Shown here: piece after piece, positions 6,575-12,422 of the stretch | Numbering within the stretch: position 1 is the stretch's first letter | How the letters are laid out: each line of letters starts with the position of its first letter | Assembly: GCA_964498015.1 (NCBI GenBank) | Contig: CAZCFT010000076.1 | Location: 1-12,422 of the forward strand | Origin: CAWEZN01 sp964498015 | GTDB taxonomy: Bacteria; Zixibacteria; MSB-5A5; GN15; PGXB01 | Direction of reading: 5' to 3' | Length of the DNA: 12,422 nt | Made by a program: the position numbers and the translations under genes | Notes under the pieces: generated by a model | Databases searched by the model: none | Told to the model about the DNA's origin: nothing | What the model saw: only the letters and a program-made list of their open reading frames with translations

Positions 6575-8653
6575 TTAATGGCCGACCCCAAGCTCCGCCT
6601 GTTTTTTGGCCCTTATTACATCTGTATTAATAGATGGATTTAAGTCAATTGCCATTTTGAATAATAGCGAGGATTTTTCCAGATTCTCTTTTTTGCCGGT
6701 CATCAGATAGATTTTATACTGGAGCAAGGCCAAATCAAAATAAAGCGAATAATCGTCGGGATATAAAGCCATCAACTTCGTATAGACATCAAGACCCTTG
6801 TCTATATTATCAATCTGAATATAGCAATTTGACTGTAGTGAAATTGCCGATTTATTTTCGGGAAATCTGCCCAGAAATTTCTGCAGATATGATAACGCAC
6901 TGTCATATTTCTGAGAAGCATAGAACATTGAGGCTTTTTCATAATCAGTCGGCATATATTGACTGGCATTTTTCTTATCAGGGATGCCTGAGATATTCAC
7001 TGTAACATCCCGCACCCAGTAGCGCGCCAATTTCACTCGCCCCTTGAGCTCGGGATAATCCTTCATGGCGGCCTCTTCGTTCGTGATATCTGCCGCCAGG
7101 TGAGTGCAATGGAATTTTTGGAAGAGATTCTCTTCTTTGTGAGGCAAGCCAAACATATAGACAAATGAACGAAGTCTATTATCTATTGTCAGAGCCTGAG
7201 CATATGGGCCAATAACAACAGCATCATCATTCACAATCTGCGCTAAGTCTGCGCCTGCCATTTTGAGATTATAAGTGAGCTTGTCGAACCACTTATATAT
7301 CCAGTGGGCCTGAGTCAGGACACACAATATGAGAAACGCTACGGGAATAATATTACGGCAGCTGATGAGTCTCAAATATTTATTTCGGAATAATATTATG
7401 GCTACGGCTGCTATCACGGCAGGGATTAGGTAGTACCATACCAATTGCGATAATGGCGGTTGCGTTGATGAATCGGCGCTGACCATAAAGGCAAATTGCG
7501 CGACTGTAAACCAGCACAGGAGGATTAGAATGATTGTTCGCGTGATCCCGATTTTTCTTGATTCGGAGAATGTAATCGGATTTGTGAATATTGTCGAAAC
7601 AATTCCGCTCAGGGGAAGCAGAAGAAACAATTGATATCGCAACGGTTGATAGTTAAAAATCATAAGAAGCAGAAATCCGCTGACAAGCCAAACTATATTG
7701 AAAAGGAAGGCCTGATTGGACAATATAATTTTCATTTTACTGCGCGGGAGCGCCAGAAGTCCGCAGGAGTACAGAAAAAGCAAAGAGAATAATAGAGGAG
7801 CCGCATTGAAGAGCCTTAATTCGCGGTTGAGACTTAGTAGCTGCGGGAAAAAAGTCATCGGCGACGATATCCATTTGGGAAGTCCATAAGCGCCTATGGT
7901 CTGTTCCGAAATATATGAATAGACTGCTCCAAATTCCCGGCCATAGAAGACCAAAGCGAAAAGAATCATGGAAAGAAAAGTGGCGCCAAGAAATAATAGG
8001 GTTCTTTTGTGCGGTGCATCATTCTTCTCGCTCAGCAGAACAACGGAGATCGGTATTATCATCACAATTCCAAATACTTTGCCGGATAGAGCACAGAGCG
8101 CCGCCAGAATCGCCGAGAGAAAGAGACCCCAATTCCTATGATGGAATCGGGTGAAGATATAGAATAGAAGCCCGCAAAGGAAAATCAGGCCGTTTTCAAG
8201 AAAGGGAAAACGGCCATACACAAACATTGTCATGTTCGTGACAAGAAGCAATGTCGTAACAAGGCCGGATTTCTTGGATTCTCTGAGCATGCCCAAAGAA
8301 AAAAGGAAGAGACCTGCCAGGTTGGGAACGATCGCCGAAAGATTGGCCGTGATACGAGAGACTCCTCCGATAAGAAAGAGAATATAGGACGCGGCCGAAG
8401 AGAGGGAGTATTTGAAAAAAATCCACCGCGGATAATTGAATATATCCCAGCTTCCGAAGAGAACTTTATTGCGGGCGAAAAAGGTAACGTTATATGGATC
8501 TGTCAGAAGGTCTTGGCCTGTGCCGGCAAAGAAATATGGCGGGTCGGCGGATAGATGGATAAATCTAAGTATGATGGCCGCGGCAATCACGCCCAGCGAA
8601 AGGAAGAGGGCGAGAGTATTTAGGTTATTTCTCTTCGATATGCCGTCAGTCAT
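6575..8653 (-). CDS. GT-C type (family 39-like) polytopic glycosyltransferase with C-terminal TPR domain
   Basis: The product has 692 residues from ATG 8653; an in-frame TTG at 8662 is less likely and neither start has a clear ribosome-binding site. A first membrane helix (about 11-33) is followed by a large extracytoplasmic loop with DPPYFF, then G-Q-D-L-L-T-D-P (48-53) and A-R-N-K-V-L-F-G-S-W. This layout fits the first loop of PMT/ArnT-like GT39 enzymes, which use lipid-linked sugars. About ten further hydrophobic helices extend to near residue 460, with the R-F-P-F-L-E-N segment typical of the family. A soluble domain (VVIGPYAQALTIDN) follows, then three TPR-like repeats near 570-603, 604-637 and 638-675. 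Family members as I remember them often have an adjacent acidic pair (D-E) where this one has D-P. Acceptor and donor are unknown. It converges with the gene ending at 6473, 101 nt away, with no obvious terminator between them. Confidence 0.8.
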   Translation of the reverse strand: MTDGISKRNNLNTLALFLSLGVIAAAIILRFIHLSADPPYFFAGTGQDLLTDPYNVTFFARNKVLFGSWDIFNYPRWIFFKYSLSSAASYILFLIGGVSRITANLSAIVPNLAGLFLFSLGMLRESKKSGLVTTLLLVTNMTMFVYGRFPFLENGLIFLCGLLFYIFTRFHHRNWGLFLSAILAALCALSGKVFGIVMIIPISVVLLSEKNDAPHKRTLLFLGATFLSMILFALVFYGREFGAVYSYISEQTIGAYGLPKWISSPMTFFPQLLSLNRELRLFNAAPLLFSLLFLYSCGLLALPRSKMKIILSNQAFLFNIVWLVSGFLLLMIFNYQPLRYQLFLLLPLSGIVSTIFTNPITFSESRKIGITRTIILILLCWFTVAQFAFMVSADSSTQPPLSQLVWYYLIPAVIAAVAIILFRNKYLRLISCRNIIPVAFLILCVLTQAHWIYKWFDKLTYNLKMAGADLAQIVNDDAVVIGPYAQALTIDNRLRSFVYMFGLPHKEENLFQKFHCTHLAADITNEEAAMKDYPELKGRVKLARYWVRDVTVNISGIPDKKNASQYMPTDYEKASMFYASQKYDSALSYLQKFLGRFPENKSAISLQSNCYIQIDNIDKGLDVYTKLMALYPDDYSLYFDLALLQYKIYLMTGKKENLEKSSLLFKMAIDLNPSINTDVIRAKKQAELGVGH

Positions 8654-8679
8654 TATGATCAATATATATGCGGCCCGCG

Positions 8680-8685
8680 ATTATA
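8680..8685 (-). promoter_or_regulatory. TATAAT -10-like box upstream of the glycosyltransferase
   Basis: On the minus strand this reads TATAAT, a perfect -10 consensus, 26 nt before the ATG at 8653. At 15-19 nt upstream there is no recognisable -35 box, so this is a weak candidate. Confidence 0.2.
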
Positions 8686-8739
8686 AATAGCGGATTTTCC
8701 GTTTGCTTGAAATTTGAAAATCTTTTCGAGTTTTCAATG

Positions 8740-8760
8740 AAATCATTAGCTTAATGATTT
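8740..8760. repeat. Perfect 9-bp AT-rich inverted repeat, 3-nt loop
   Basis: AAATCATTA (8740-8748), loop GCT, TAATGATTT (8752-8760). It overlaps the stop codon of the truncated alkyltransferase-like frame and lies about 90 nt upstream of the glycosyltransferase start. On the minus strand no T-run follows it, so it is not a canonical terminator. On the plus strand a T-rich stretch follows, but no plus-strand gene ends nearby. Confidence 0.5.
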
Positions 8761-8982
8761 GATTTTCCTTTTCATTTCCGGCAGTAGCCGGATCAGGCTT
8801 TGTGACTGACTGGAGCAGGAATGCAAAATCCTTACCACCTGCCTTGCCGCCATTGGGTTCCCCGCAAGCGCCGCTATTTGACCATAAGTAGCGACTTTCC
8901 AGCGCGGGATTCCTTTGACGATTCTTATGACAGACAGTGAAAAGCTGTTTTTTGAGTGATCGCGATGGTTTTTTTGCGGCAT
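8746..8982 (-). pseudogene. Truncated alkyltransferase-like (MGMT/ATL) DNA-binding domain
   Basis: A 78-residue frame starts at ATG 8982. Residues about 14-58 match the winged-helix part of O6-alkylguanine DNA alkyltransferases and ATL proteins: I-V-K-G-I-P-x-x-K-V-A-T-Y-G-Q-I-A-A-L-A-G-N-P-M-A-A-R-x-V, then I-L-H-S-C. In intact proteins this is followed by P-C-H-R or P-W-H-R and a further 30 to 40 residues. Here the sequence switches to SSQSQSLIRLLPEMKRK and stops, and the other two frames do not supply the missing part. The usual G in the P-x-G-K-V turn is W, and the usual V-G after A-A-R-x is V-V. The likely reading is a decayed gene that has lost its active-site half; a short DNA-binding remnant that is still made is less likely. 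It lies on the same strand as, and 92 nt upstream of, the glycosyltransferase. Confidence 0.6.
8777..8792. repeat. Perfect 6-bp GC-rich inverted repeat, 4-nt loop
   Basis: TCCGGC (8777-8782), loop AGTA, GCCGGA (8787-8792). It falls in the tail of the alkyltransferase-like remnant, just after the recognisable homology ends. No T-run follows on the minus strand. Confidence 0.4.
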
Positions 8983-9274
8983 TGCTCAAAAAAAATGATT
9001 TTTCTTCGATTGCCAAACATAAAGGCTGGCCTCCAAAACCAAAGGATTTTTTTGCTTTTTTGCAGAATGGGGCTGATAATAGAAGATAATTCAGTCAAAA
9101 TCAAATCTGATACCAATCCCGATAAATAACAAGGGGTTATGTGCCAATTGCTCGTGTGGTAGTTCGCGCGTAATTACCGATATTTGGATTGAATAATCTA
9201 ATATAAGCCTACCCAAATCCAATAAGCGCCTTTTCTCTATCTTTCAGCGTTCCAATAAATTTCGAAAATATATG
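8983..9274. other. AT-rich non-coding stretch
   Basis: No convincing gene. Short open frames on the minus strand (for example 8925-9116) are rich in Lys, Ile and Phe as expected of random AT-rich DNA and lack start signals. The stretch holds T-runs near 9048-9060 and an imperfect long-loop inverted repeat, TTGGATT at 9184-9190 with AATCCAA at 9216-9222. No tRNA or recognised RNA gene was seen. Confidence 0.45.
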
Positions 9275-9303
9275 TTGACATAAAGATATTAAAATTGTAG
9301 ATT
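9275..9303 (+). promoter_or_regulatory. Sigma70-type promoter for the repeat-protein leader
   Basis: TTGACA at 9275-9280 is a perfect -35 box. After exactly 17 nt comes TAGATT at 9298-9303, which matches TATAAT at four of six positions including the first two and the last. Transcription should start near 9310. This is the best promoter match in the window. It would give a leader of about 400 nt before ATG 9714. Confidence 0.55.
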
Positions 9304-9370
9304 TATTACAAGCTACCCACCTACGCTACAAGGTCAGGTCTAGCTTAGAGCGTTGCAGATTCTTAAAGAG

Positions 9371-9469
9371 TTTTTGGTTAGGTTAAATTAAACGAGAGTT
9401 TAATTTAATTGATATGGTAATCTCAAATGAAATTTGATTGACCATACTTGTCTAATTACTAACCAAGAA
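9371..9469 (+). ncRNA. Candidate three-way-junction RNA with GNRA-capped stem
   Basis: P1 pairs 9371-9381 with 9459-9469 (11 pairs, one G-U; core TTGGTTAG with CTAACCAA). Inside it, P2 pairs TTAAATTAAAC 9383-9393 with GTTTAATTTAA 9398-9408, a perfect 11-bp stem closed by C-G around GAGA, a GNRA tetraloop. P3 pairs TATGGT 9413-9418 with ACCATA 9441-9446 and continues as AATC/GATT and AAAT/ATTT with small bulges to a GAA loop. The three helices nest without conflict. The tetraloop and nested junction favour a functional RNA, but AT-rich DNA can form such pairings by chance and no family was recognised. Confidence 0.4.
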
Positions 9470-9528
9470 ACGGCAGAGCCATTTAATATTTGATTGGAGG
9501 ATTAACAGGATTTCTAAGGATTGATGAC

Positions 9529-9575
9529 GCTCCAAAGGGGAGCAGGGAAACTTCCCCATGTCTATCCGGAGCAGG
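9529..9575 (+). promoter_or_regulatory. Mutually exclusive hairpins, switch-like
   Basis: GCTCC 9529-9533 can pair with GGAGC at 9539-9543 or with a second GGAGC at 9568-9572, because GGAGCAGG occurs twice (9539-9546 and 9568-9575). The first pairing blocks, and the second permits, a hairpin of GGGGAG 9537-9542 with CTTCCCC 9551-9557. The arrangement ends about 140 nt before ATG 9714. Functional switching is inference. Confidence 0.3.
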
Positions 9576-9700
9576 ACTATTAGAAATATAATAATTTACT
9601 TATTTGTGCCGTTAATTTTGACCTTATGGGGTCTTTACATTAGGTAGAGGTTCATGGTCATCCAGATTAAGAAAAAAATATTTTCAATAATAATGTCGTC

Positions 9701-9707
9701 GGGAGAG
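9701..9707 (+). promoter_or_regulatory. Ribosome-binding site deciding ATG 9714
   Basis: GGGAGAG lies 6 nt before ATG 9714. In-frame ATGs at 9654 and 9693 also exist. ATG 9693 lacks a Shine-Dalgarno match and ATG 9654 has AGAGG only 3 nt away. ATG 9714 also places the basic N-region at the start of the signal peptide. Confidence 0.6.
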
Positions 9708-9713
9708 AAAATT

Positions 9714-12422
9714 ATGAGAAAAGCGTTAAAGGACGGATTAGTTGTTCTATGCTTTGCCTTGCTTATTTGCGGACTTGCTTTCGGTTCGCAAGCGCAGGCG
9801 GCGACGGTAATAACGAATGCTCCCGATATAAATCCCCCTGGAAGCTTCGTTACCATTGTTGGAACCGGTTTTGCGGTGAATGAGACCGTGACTGTGCAAA
9901 TCACGCATTACGATGGAACTCCGGCAGGTGGTTTGGGGCATGATCCATGGAACGTCGTAGCTCCCGGCACAGGCAATTTTCAGACCTTCTGGACTGTCCC
10001 ATTTGATGATAATCTGGATGAAATTATGTTGGTTCGGGCTACCGGCCAGAGCACTGGGTACACTGCACAGAGCACTTTTCTTTGTAGCAACACCAAATTG
10101 GATTTTACTCTTGCTCCGCCGGATTCTGTCTGCCCGGGCGGCCCGGACGATTCTATTCTGGTGTGTGCTCAGCTACTTGAGAACTGCCATGGAGGCAACG
10201 ACTTACCGCTACAGGGGAGGCCTCTTATATTTTTCATAAACCTTGGCAATTGTGGTGTCAATGTCGGCGAGAATGGGGACGATACAGCGTTGACAGACGC
10301 CAACGGAATTGCTTGTGCCAAGCTCAGAATACCTTCCACACCCGGTAAGTACTCAATCCGGGTTAAATTCTTGGGTGAGGACGAGCCGTCGGATTCAGAG
10401 CCGCCCAACAGCGCTTGTGATCCAAATGCCCGGGTCCATCTTTCGGCGGCAAATGAATGCGAGTCATTCTACGTGAATAGCGGCGCTTGCAACCAACCGC
10501 CGGTGGCAAATGCCGGTCCGGATCAAACTATTGCGCAGTGTACCCCGGCCCCTATCTGCTGGACAGCGGGATGCAGTGATCCGGACGGAAATCTAAAAAC
10601 TTGTGAACTGATCAGCGGGACGGGTACATTTAACGGCAGTCAGATCTGTTTCACTCCCTCGGGGACCCTTAATTATGAGTTCATCCTAAAAGCGACGGAC
10701 AGTTGTGGAGCAATTGATTACGACACGGTCGTCATATATTATTCAATTAACAGGCCGCCGGTGGCAGATGCCGGGCGCGATTCGACTCTTTTTATGTGCG
10801 CTCCAACTCAAATCTGCTGGCCCGCCTCATGCACCGACCCTGATGCAAATCTGACAAATTGCGCTATCGTTTCCGGAACAGGAACATATAATAACGGGAG
10901 CATTTGCTTTACCCCGTCATCCAGCGGAACCTATACCTTCATTCTTGAAGCGACCGATGCCTGCGGCGCGAAAGATCGCGACACCTCGGTAATCAATGTA
11001 ACTATGAATTCTGCGCCAGTCTGTCATGTGCCAAATGATACTTCTTTCATTCAATGCACGCCGACGCAAGTATGTTTGCCTGTCTCGGCCACCGATTCCA
11101 ACGGCAATCTAAGCAATTGTCAAATTATATCCGGTCCGGGTTCTCTATCAGGCGGAAATTGGCGCTACACGCCATCTTCCGACCAGACCGTCAATGTGAC
11201 TATCAGGTGCGAGGATTCCTGCGGAGCCTATTGCGAAGGTCAATTCTCGGTGCAATTTGATATTAATCAGCCGCCAGTCATCGCCTTTGGAAATGATACC
11301 ACTATATTCCAGTGTTCAGCTCAACCGGTCTGTCTGTCCTATACTGTAAGCGATGCGGATAATAATATCACTCTTGAGCAGTTGATAAGCGGATCCGGAA
11401 CCATCGATACGGCTTTGAATAGCGTATGTTTCACCCCTGCAGGTTCTGGGGTTTATACTTTTATTGCCAAAGTCACCGATGCTTGCGGCGCGATTGGTTA
11501 TGATACAATTAATGTTGCCGTGAACGCAAATAATTCACCGACCGCGAATGCCGGTTCCGATCAAAATCTATTTCAGTGCACGCCGACTCAAATTTGCTGG
11601 CCCGCTTCATGTAGCGACATTGATGGAAATCTCTCCACCTGCGTTTTGGTTTCAGGAACCGGAACATATAACGGAACCAATATCTGTTTCACACCGGTAG
11701 GTAGTGGAACTTACACTTTTATTCTTGAGGCGACCGATGCCTGCGGAGCAAAGGGGCGCGATACTGCGCTGGTGACGGTGACCCTGAACTCGCCTCCGGT
11801 TTGCAGTATGCCACCGGATACTAATAACTTTACTCAATGCACTCCCACTGAAGTAAGCTTACCGGTAGGGGCGACCGACCCCAATGGAAACTTTGATTAT
11901 TGTGAGATATTGAACGGCCCGGGATCAATCATCGGAGGTAACTGGGTGTATACGCCATCGGGCGACGAATTCAGGAAAATCGTCGTCAAATGCCTTGATC
12001 AATGCGGGGCGTATTGCATCGATTCTTTCTTCGTGAATTTTGACATAAATTCGGCGCCGGTTGCCGATGCGGGAGCGGATCAAACTCTGTCTCAATGCAC
12101 GCCTGCCGAGATTTGTTGGCCGGCATCCTGCAGTGATCCTGACGGCAATCTGTCTACTTGCGCTTTGGTCTCGGGGACTGGTTCATATAACGGAACAAAT
12201 ATCTGTTTCACGCCGCCGACAAGCGGAAGTTATACATTTATTCTTGAAGCTACAGATGCCTGCGGCAGTAAGGATCGGGATACGGCGGTTATTACGGTAA
12301 CATTAAATCATGCTCCGACCGCCAGCGCCGGTTCTGACCAGAATATATTCCAGTGCGCTCCCGCTGAAATTTGCTGGCCGGCTTCCTGTAGCGATATCGA
12401 CGGAGATCTATCCAATTGCGCT
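9714..12422 (+). CDS. Secreted giant protein with tandem cysteine-rich PKD-like repeats (3' end outside window)
   Basis: The frame is open for 903 codons to the last base with no stop. Residues 1-29 are a Sec signal peptide (MRKALKDG, then a hydrophobic core, ending S-Q-A-Q-A before ATVITN). Residues about 31-118 form an IPT/TIG-like beta domain (F-V-T-I-V-G-T-G-F). About 122-255 form an Ig-like domain with a Big-type T-D-A-N-G-x-A core. From residue 260 come eight repeats of 85-89 residues, the last cut at residue 39. Typical units read N-x-P-P-V-A-D-A-G-x-D-Q, then Q-C-T-P, I-C-W-P-A-S-C-S-D-x-D-G-N-L, S-G-T-G, I-C-F-T-P, Y-T-F-I-L-E-A-T-D-A-C-G-A. This is the PKD/K319-like fold signature with six added cysteines per unit, implying disulfides and an extracytoplasmic location. 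Likely an adhesin or surface fibre; no enzyme domain is seen in this portion. It has its own promoter and a long leader upstream. Confidence 0.85.
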   Translation, partial: MRKALKDGLVVLCFALLICGLAFGSQAQAATVITNAPDINPPGSFVTIVGTGFAVNETVTVQITHYDGTPAGGLGHDPWNVVAPGTGNFQTFWTVPFDDNLDEIMLVRATGQSTGYTAQSTFLCSNTKLDFTLAPPDSVCPGGPDDSILVCAQLLENCHGGNDLPLQGRPLIFFINLGNCGVNVGENGDDTALTDANGIACAKLRIPSTPGKYSIRVKFLGEDEPSDSEPPNSACDPNARVHLSAANECESFYVNSGACNQPPVANAGPDQTIAQCTPAPICWTAGCSDPDGNLKTCELISGTGTFNGSQICFTPSGTLNYEFILKATDSCGAIDYDTVVIYYSINRPPVADAGRDSTLFMCAPTQICWPASCTDPDANLTNCAIVSGTGTYNNGSICFTPSSSGTYTFILEATDACGAKDRDTSVINVTMNSAPVCHVPNDTSFIQCTPTQVCLPVSATDSNGNLSNCQIISGPGSLSGGNWRYTPSSDQTVNVTIRCEDSCGAYCEGQFSVQFDINQPPVIAFGNDTTIFQCSAQPVCLSYTVSDADNNITLEQLISGSGTIDTALNSVCFTPAGSGVYTFIAKVTDACGAIGYDTINVAVNANNSPTANAGSDQNLFQCTPTQICWPASCSDIDGNLSTCVLVSGTGTYNGTNICFTPVGSGTYTFILEATDACGAKGRDTALVTVTLNSPPVCSMPPDTNNFTQCTPTEVSLPVGATDPNGNFDYCEILNGPGSIIGGNWVYTPSGDEFRKIVVKCLDQCGAYCIDSFFVNFDINSAPVADAGADQTLSQCTPAEICWPASCSDPDGNLSTCALVSGTGSYNGTNICFTPPTSGSYTFILEATDACGSKDRDTAVITVTLNHAPTASAGSDQNIFQCAPAEICWPASCSDIDGDLSNCA
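10491..12422 (+). repeat. Tandem protein-coding repeat array, eight units of 255-267 bp
   Basis: Units begin at the Asn codon of N-x-P-P/A-x at 10491, 10749, 11007, 11265, 11532, 11787, 12048 and 12306 (spacing 258, 258, 258, 267, 255, 261, 258 bp). Units 1, 2, 5, 7 and 8 share I-C-W-P/T-A-x-C and, where complete, I-C-F-T-P (type A). Unit 4 is a divergent type A. Units 3 and 6 are a second type B, with N-W-x-Y-T-P and C-G-A-Y-C. The order is A A B A A B A A. Codon-level divergence between units shows the duplications are not recent. Confidence 0.8.

Larger units (their letters stand above)
9310..9713 (+). promoter_or_regulatory. Long structured 5' leader of the repeat protein
   Basis: The stretch between the predicted transcription start and ATG 9714 has no convincing gene but many complementary arms. 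AAGCTA 9310-9315 pairs with TAGCTT 9341-9346 at the extreme 5' end. A three-helix arrangement occupies 9371-9469. Mutually exclusive pairings occupy 9529-9575. A short stem (GACC 9620-9623 with GGTC 9630-9633) is followed by TTT. No known riboswitch consensus was recognised. The role as a regulatory leader or separate small RNA is inferred from density of pairing and position only. Confidence 0.4.

Noticed and set aside
8681..9016. 111-codon minus-strand frame overlapping the alkyltransferase-like remnant
   Set aside because: It is in a different frame from the recognisable IPRWKVATYGQIA segment, has no family pattern itself, and does not supply the missing alkyltransferase C-terminus.
9184..9222. 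Inverted repeat TTGGATT/AATCCAA upstream of the leader promoter
   Set aside because: Seven base pairs with a 25-nt loop in AT-rich DNA is expected by chance. Kept only as a remark in the non-coding entry.
9521..9557. Hammerhead-like arrangement: TTGATGA, a 5-bp stem (GCTCC/GGAGC), then GGGAAAC
   Set aside because: The invariant core CUGAUGA has U at its first position, the GAAA is offset from the stem by extra G residues, and no matching cleavage-site stem is found.
9534..9560. AAAGGGGAGCAG resembles the opening of yybP-ykoY (Mn) riboswitches
   Set aside because: The downstream conserved segments of that riboswitch are absent, and the gene controlled is not a metal transporter.

Overview
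This window looks like chromosomal DNA from an uncultured, Gram-negative-type bacterium. Three predicted proteins carry Sec signal peptides, one is a probable outer-membrane beta-barrel, and two are long secreted proteins built from Ig-like, carboxypeptidase-regulatory-like and PKD-like domains. The cysteine-rich PKD-like repeats and the MopE-type CGDGIDND motif resemble proteins I associate with Zixibacteria-like or other FCB-group metagenome genomes. That placement is an inference and was not tested. Gene ends and codon use fit the standard code (TGA, TAA).

Layout from left to right: (1) 1-519, minus strand: the N-terminal 173 residues of a multi-pass membrane protein, probably the sensory part of a signalling protein, cut by the window edge. 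(2) 520-907: a divergent intergenic region with a weak promoter candidate and a 13-nt direct repeat. (3) 908-2890, plus strand: an outer-membrane beta-barrel gene whose signal peptide (908-1027) is separated from the rest by a single in-frame TGA (1028-1030). (4) 2919-6473, plus strand, 28 nt downstream and probably the same operon: a 1184-residue exported protein with a helical N-terminal half, about five Ig-like/CarboxypepD-regulatory-like domains, a helical segment, an acidic Ca-binding-type motif and a small C-terminal domain. (5) 6575-8653, minus strand: a GT-C (family 39-like) polytopic glycosyltransferase with a C-terminal TPR domain. (6) 8746-8982, minus strand: a truncated alkyltransferase-like (MGMT/ATL) DNA-binding domain that lacks its second half, with two perfect inverted repeats in or beside its tail. 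(7) 8983-9713: about 730 nt without a convincing gene. It holds a good sigma70-type promoter (TTGACA, 17 nt, TAGATT) followed by an approximately 400-nt leader rich in complementary arms, including a possible three-way junction with a GNRA-capped 11-bp stem. (8) 9714 to the window end, plus strand: a secreted giant made of two N-terminal Ig-like domains and at least eight tandem approximately 86-residue cysteine-rich PKD-like repeats, still open at the edge.

Working together: the barrel and the 1184-residue protein look like a co-expressed envelope/surface pair, and the repeat protein is a second surface or secreted adhesin-like product. The glycosyltransferase could add sugar to envelope lipids or proteins, but nothing in the sequence ties it to its neighbours. 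The most unusual elements are the structured leader before the repeat protein, the three-unit higher-order organisation of the cysteine repeats, and the lone nonsense codon in the barrel gene.
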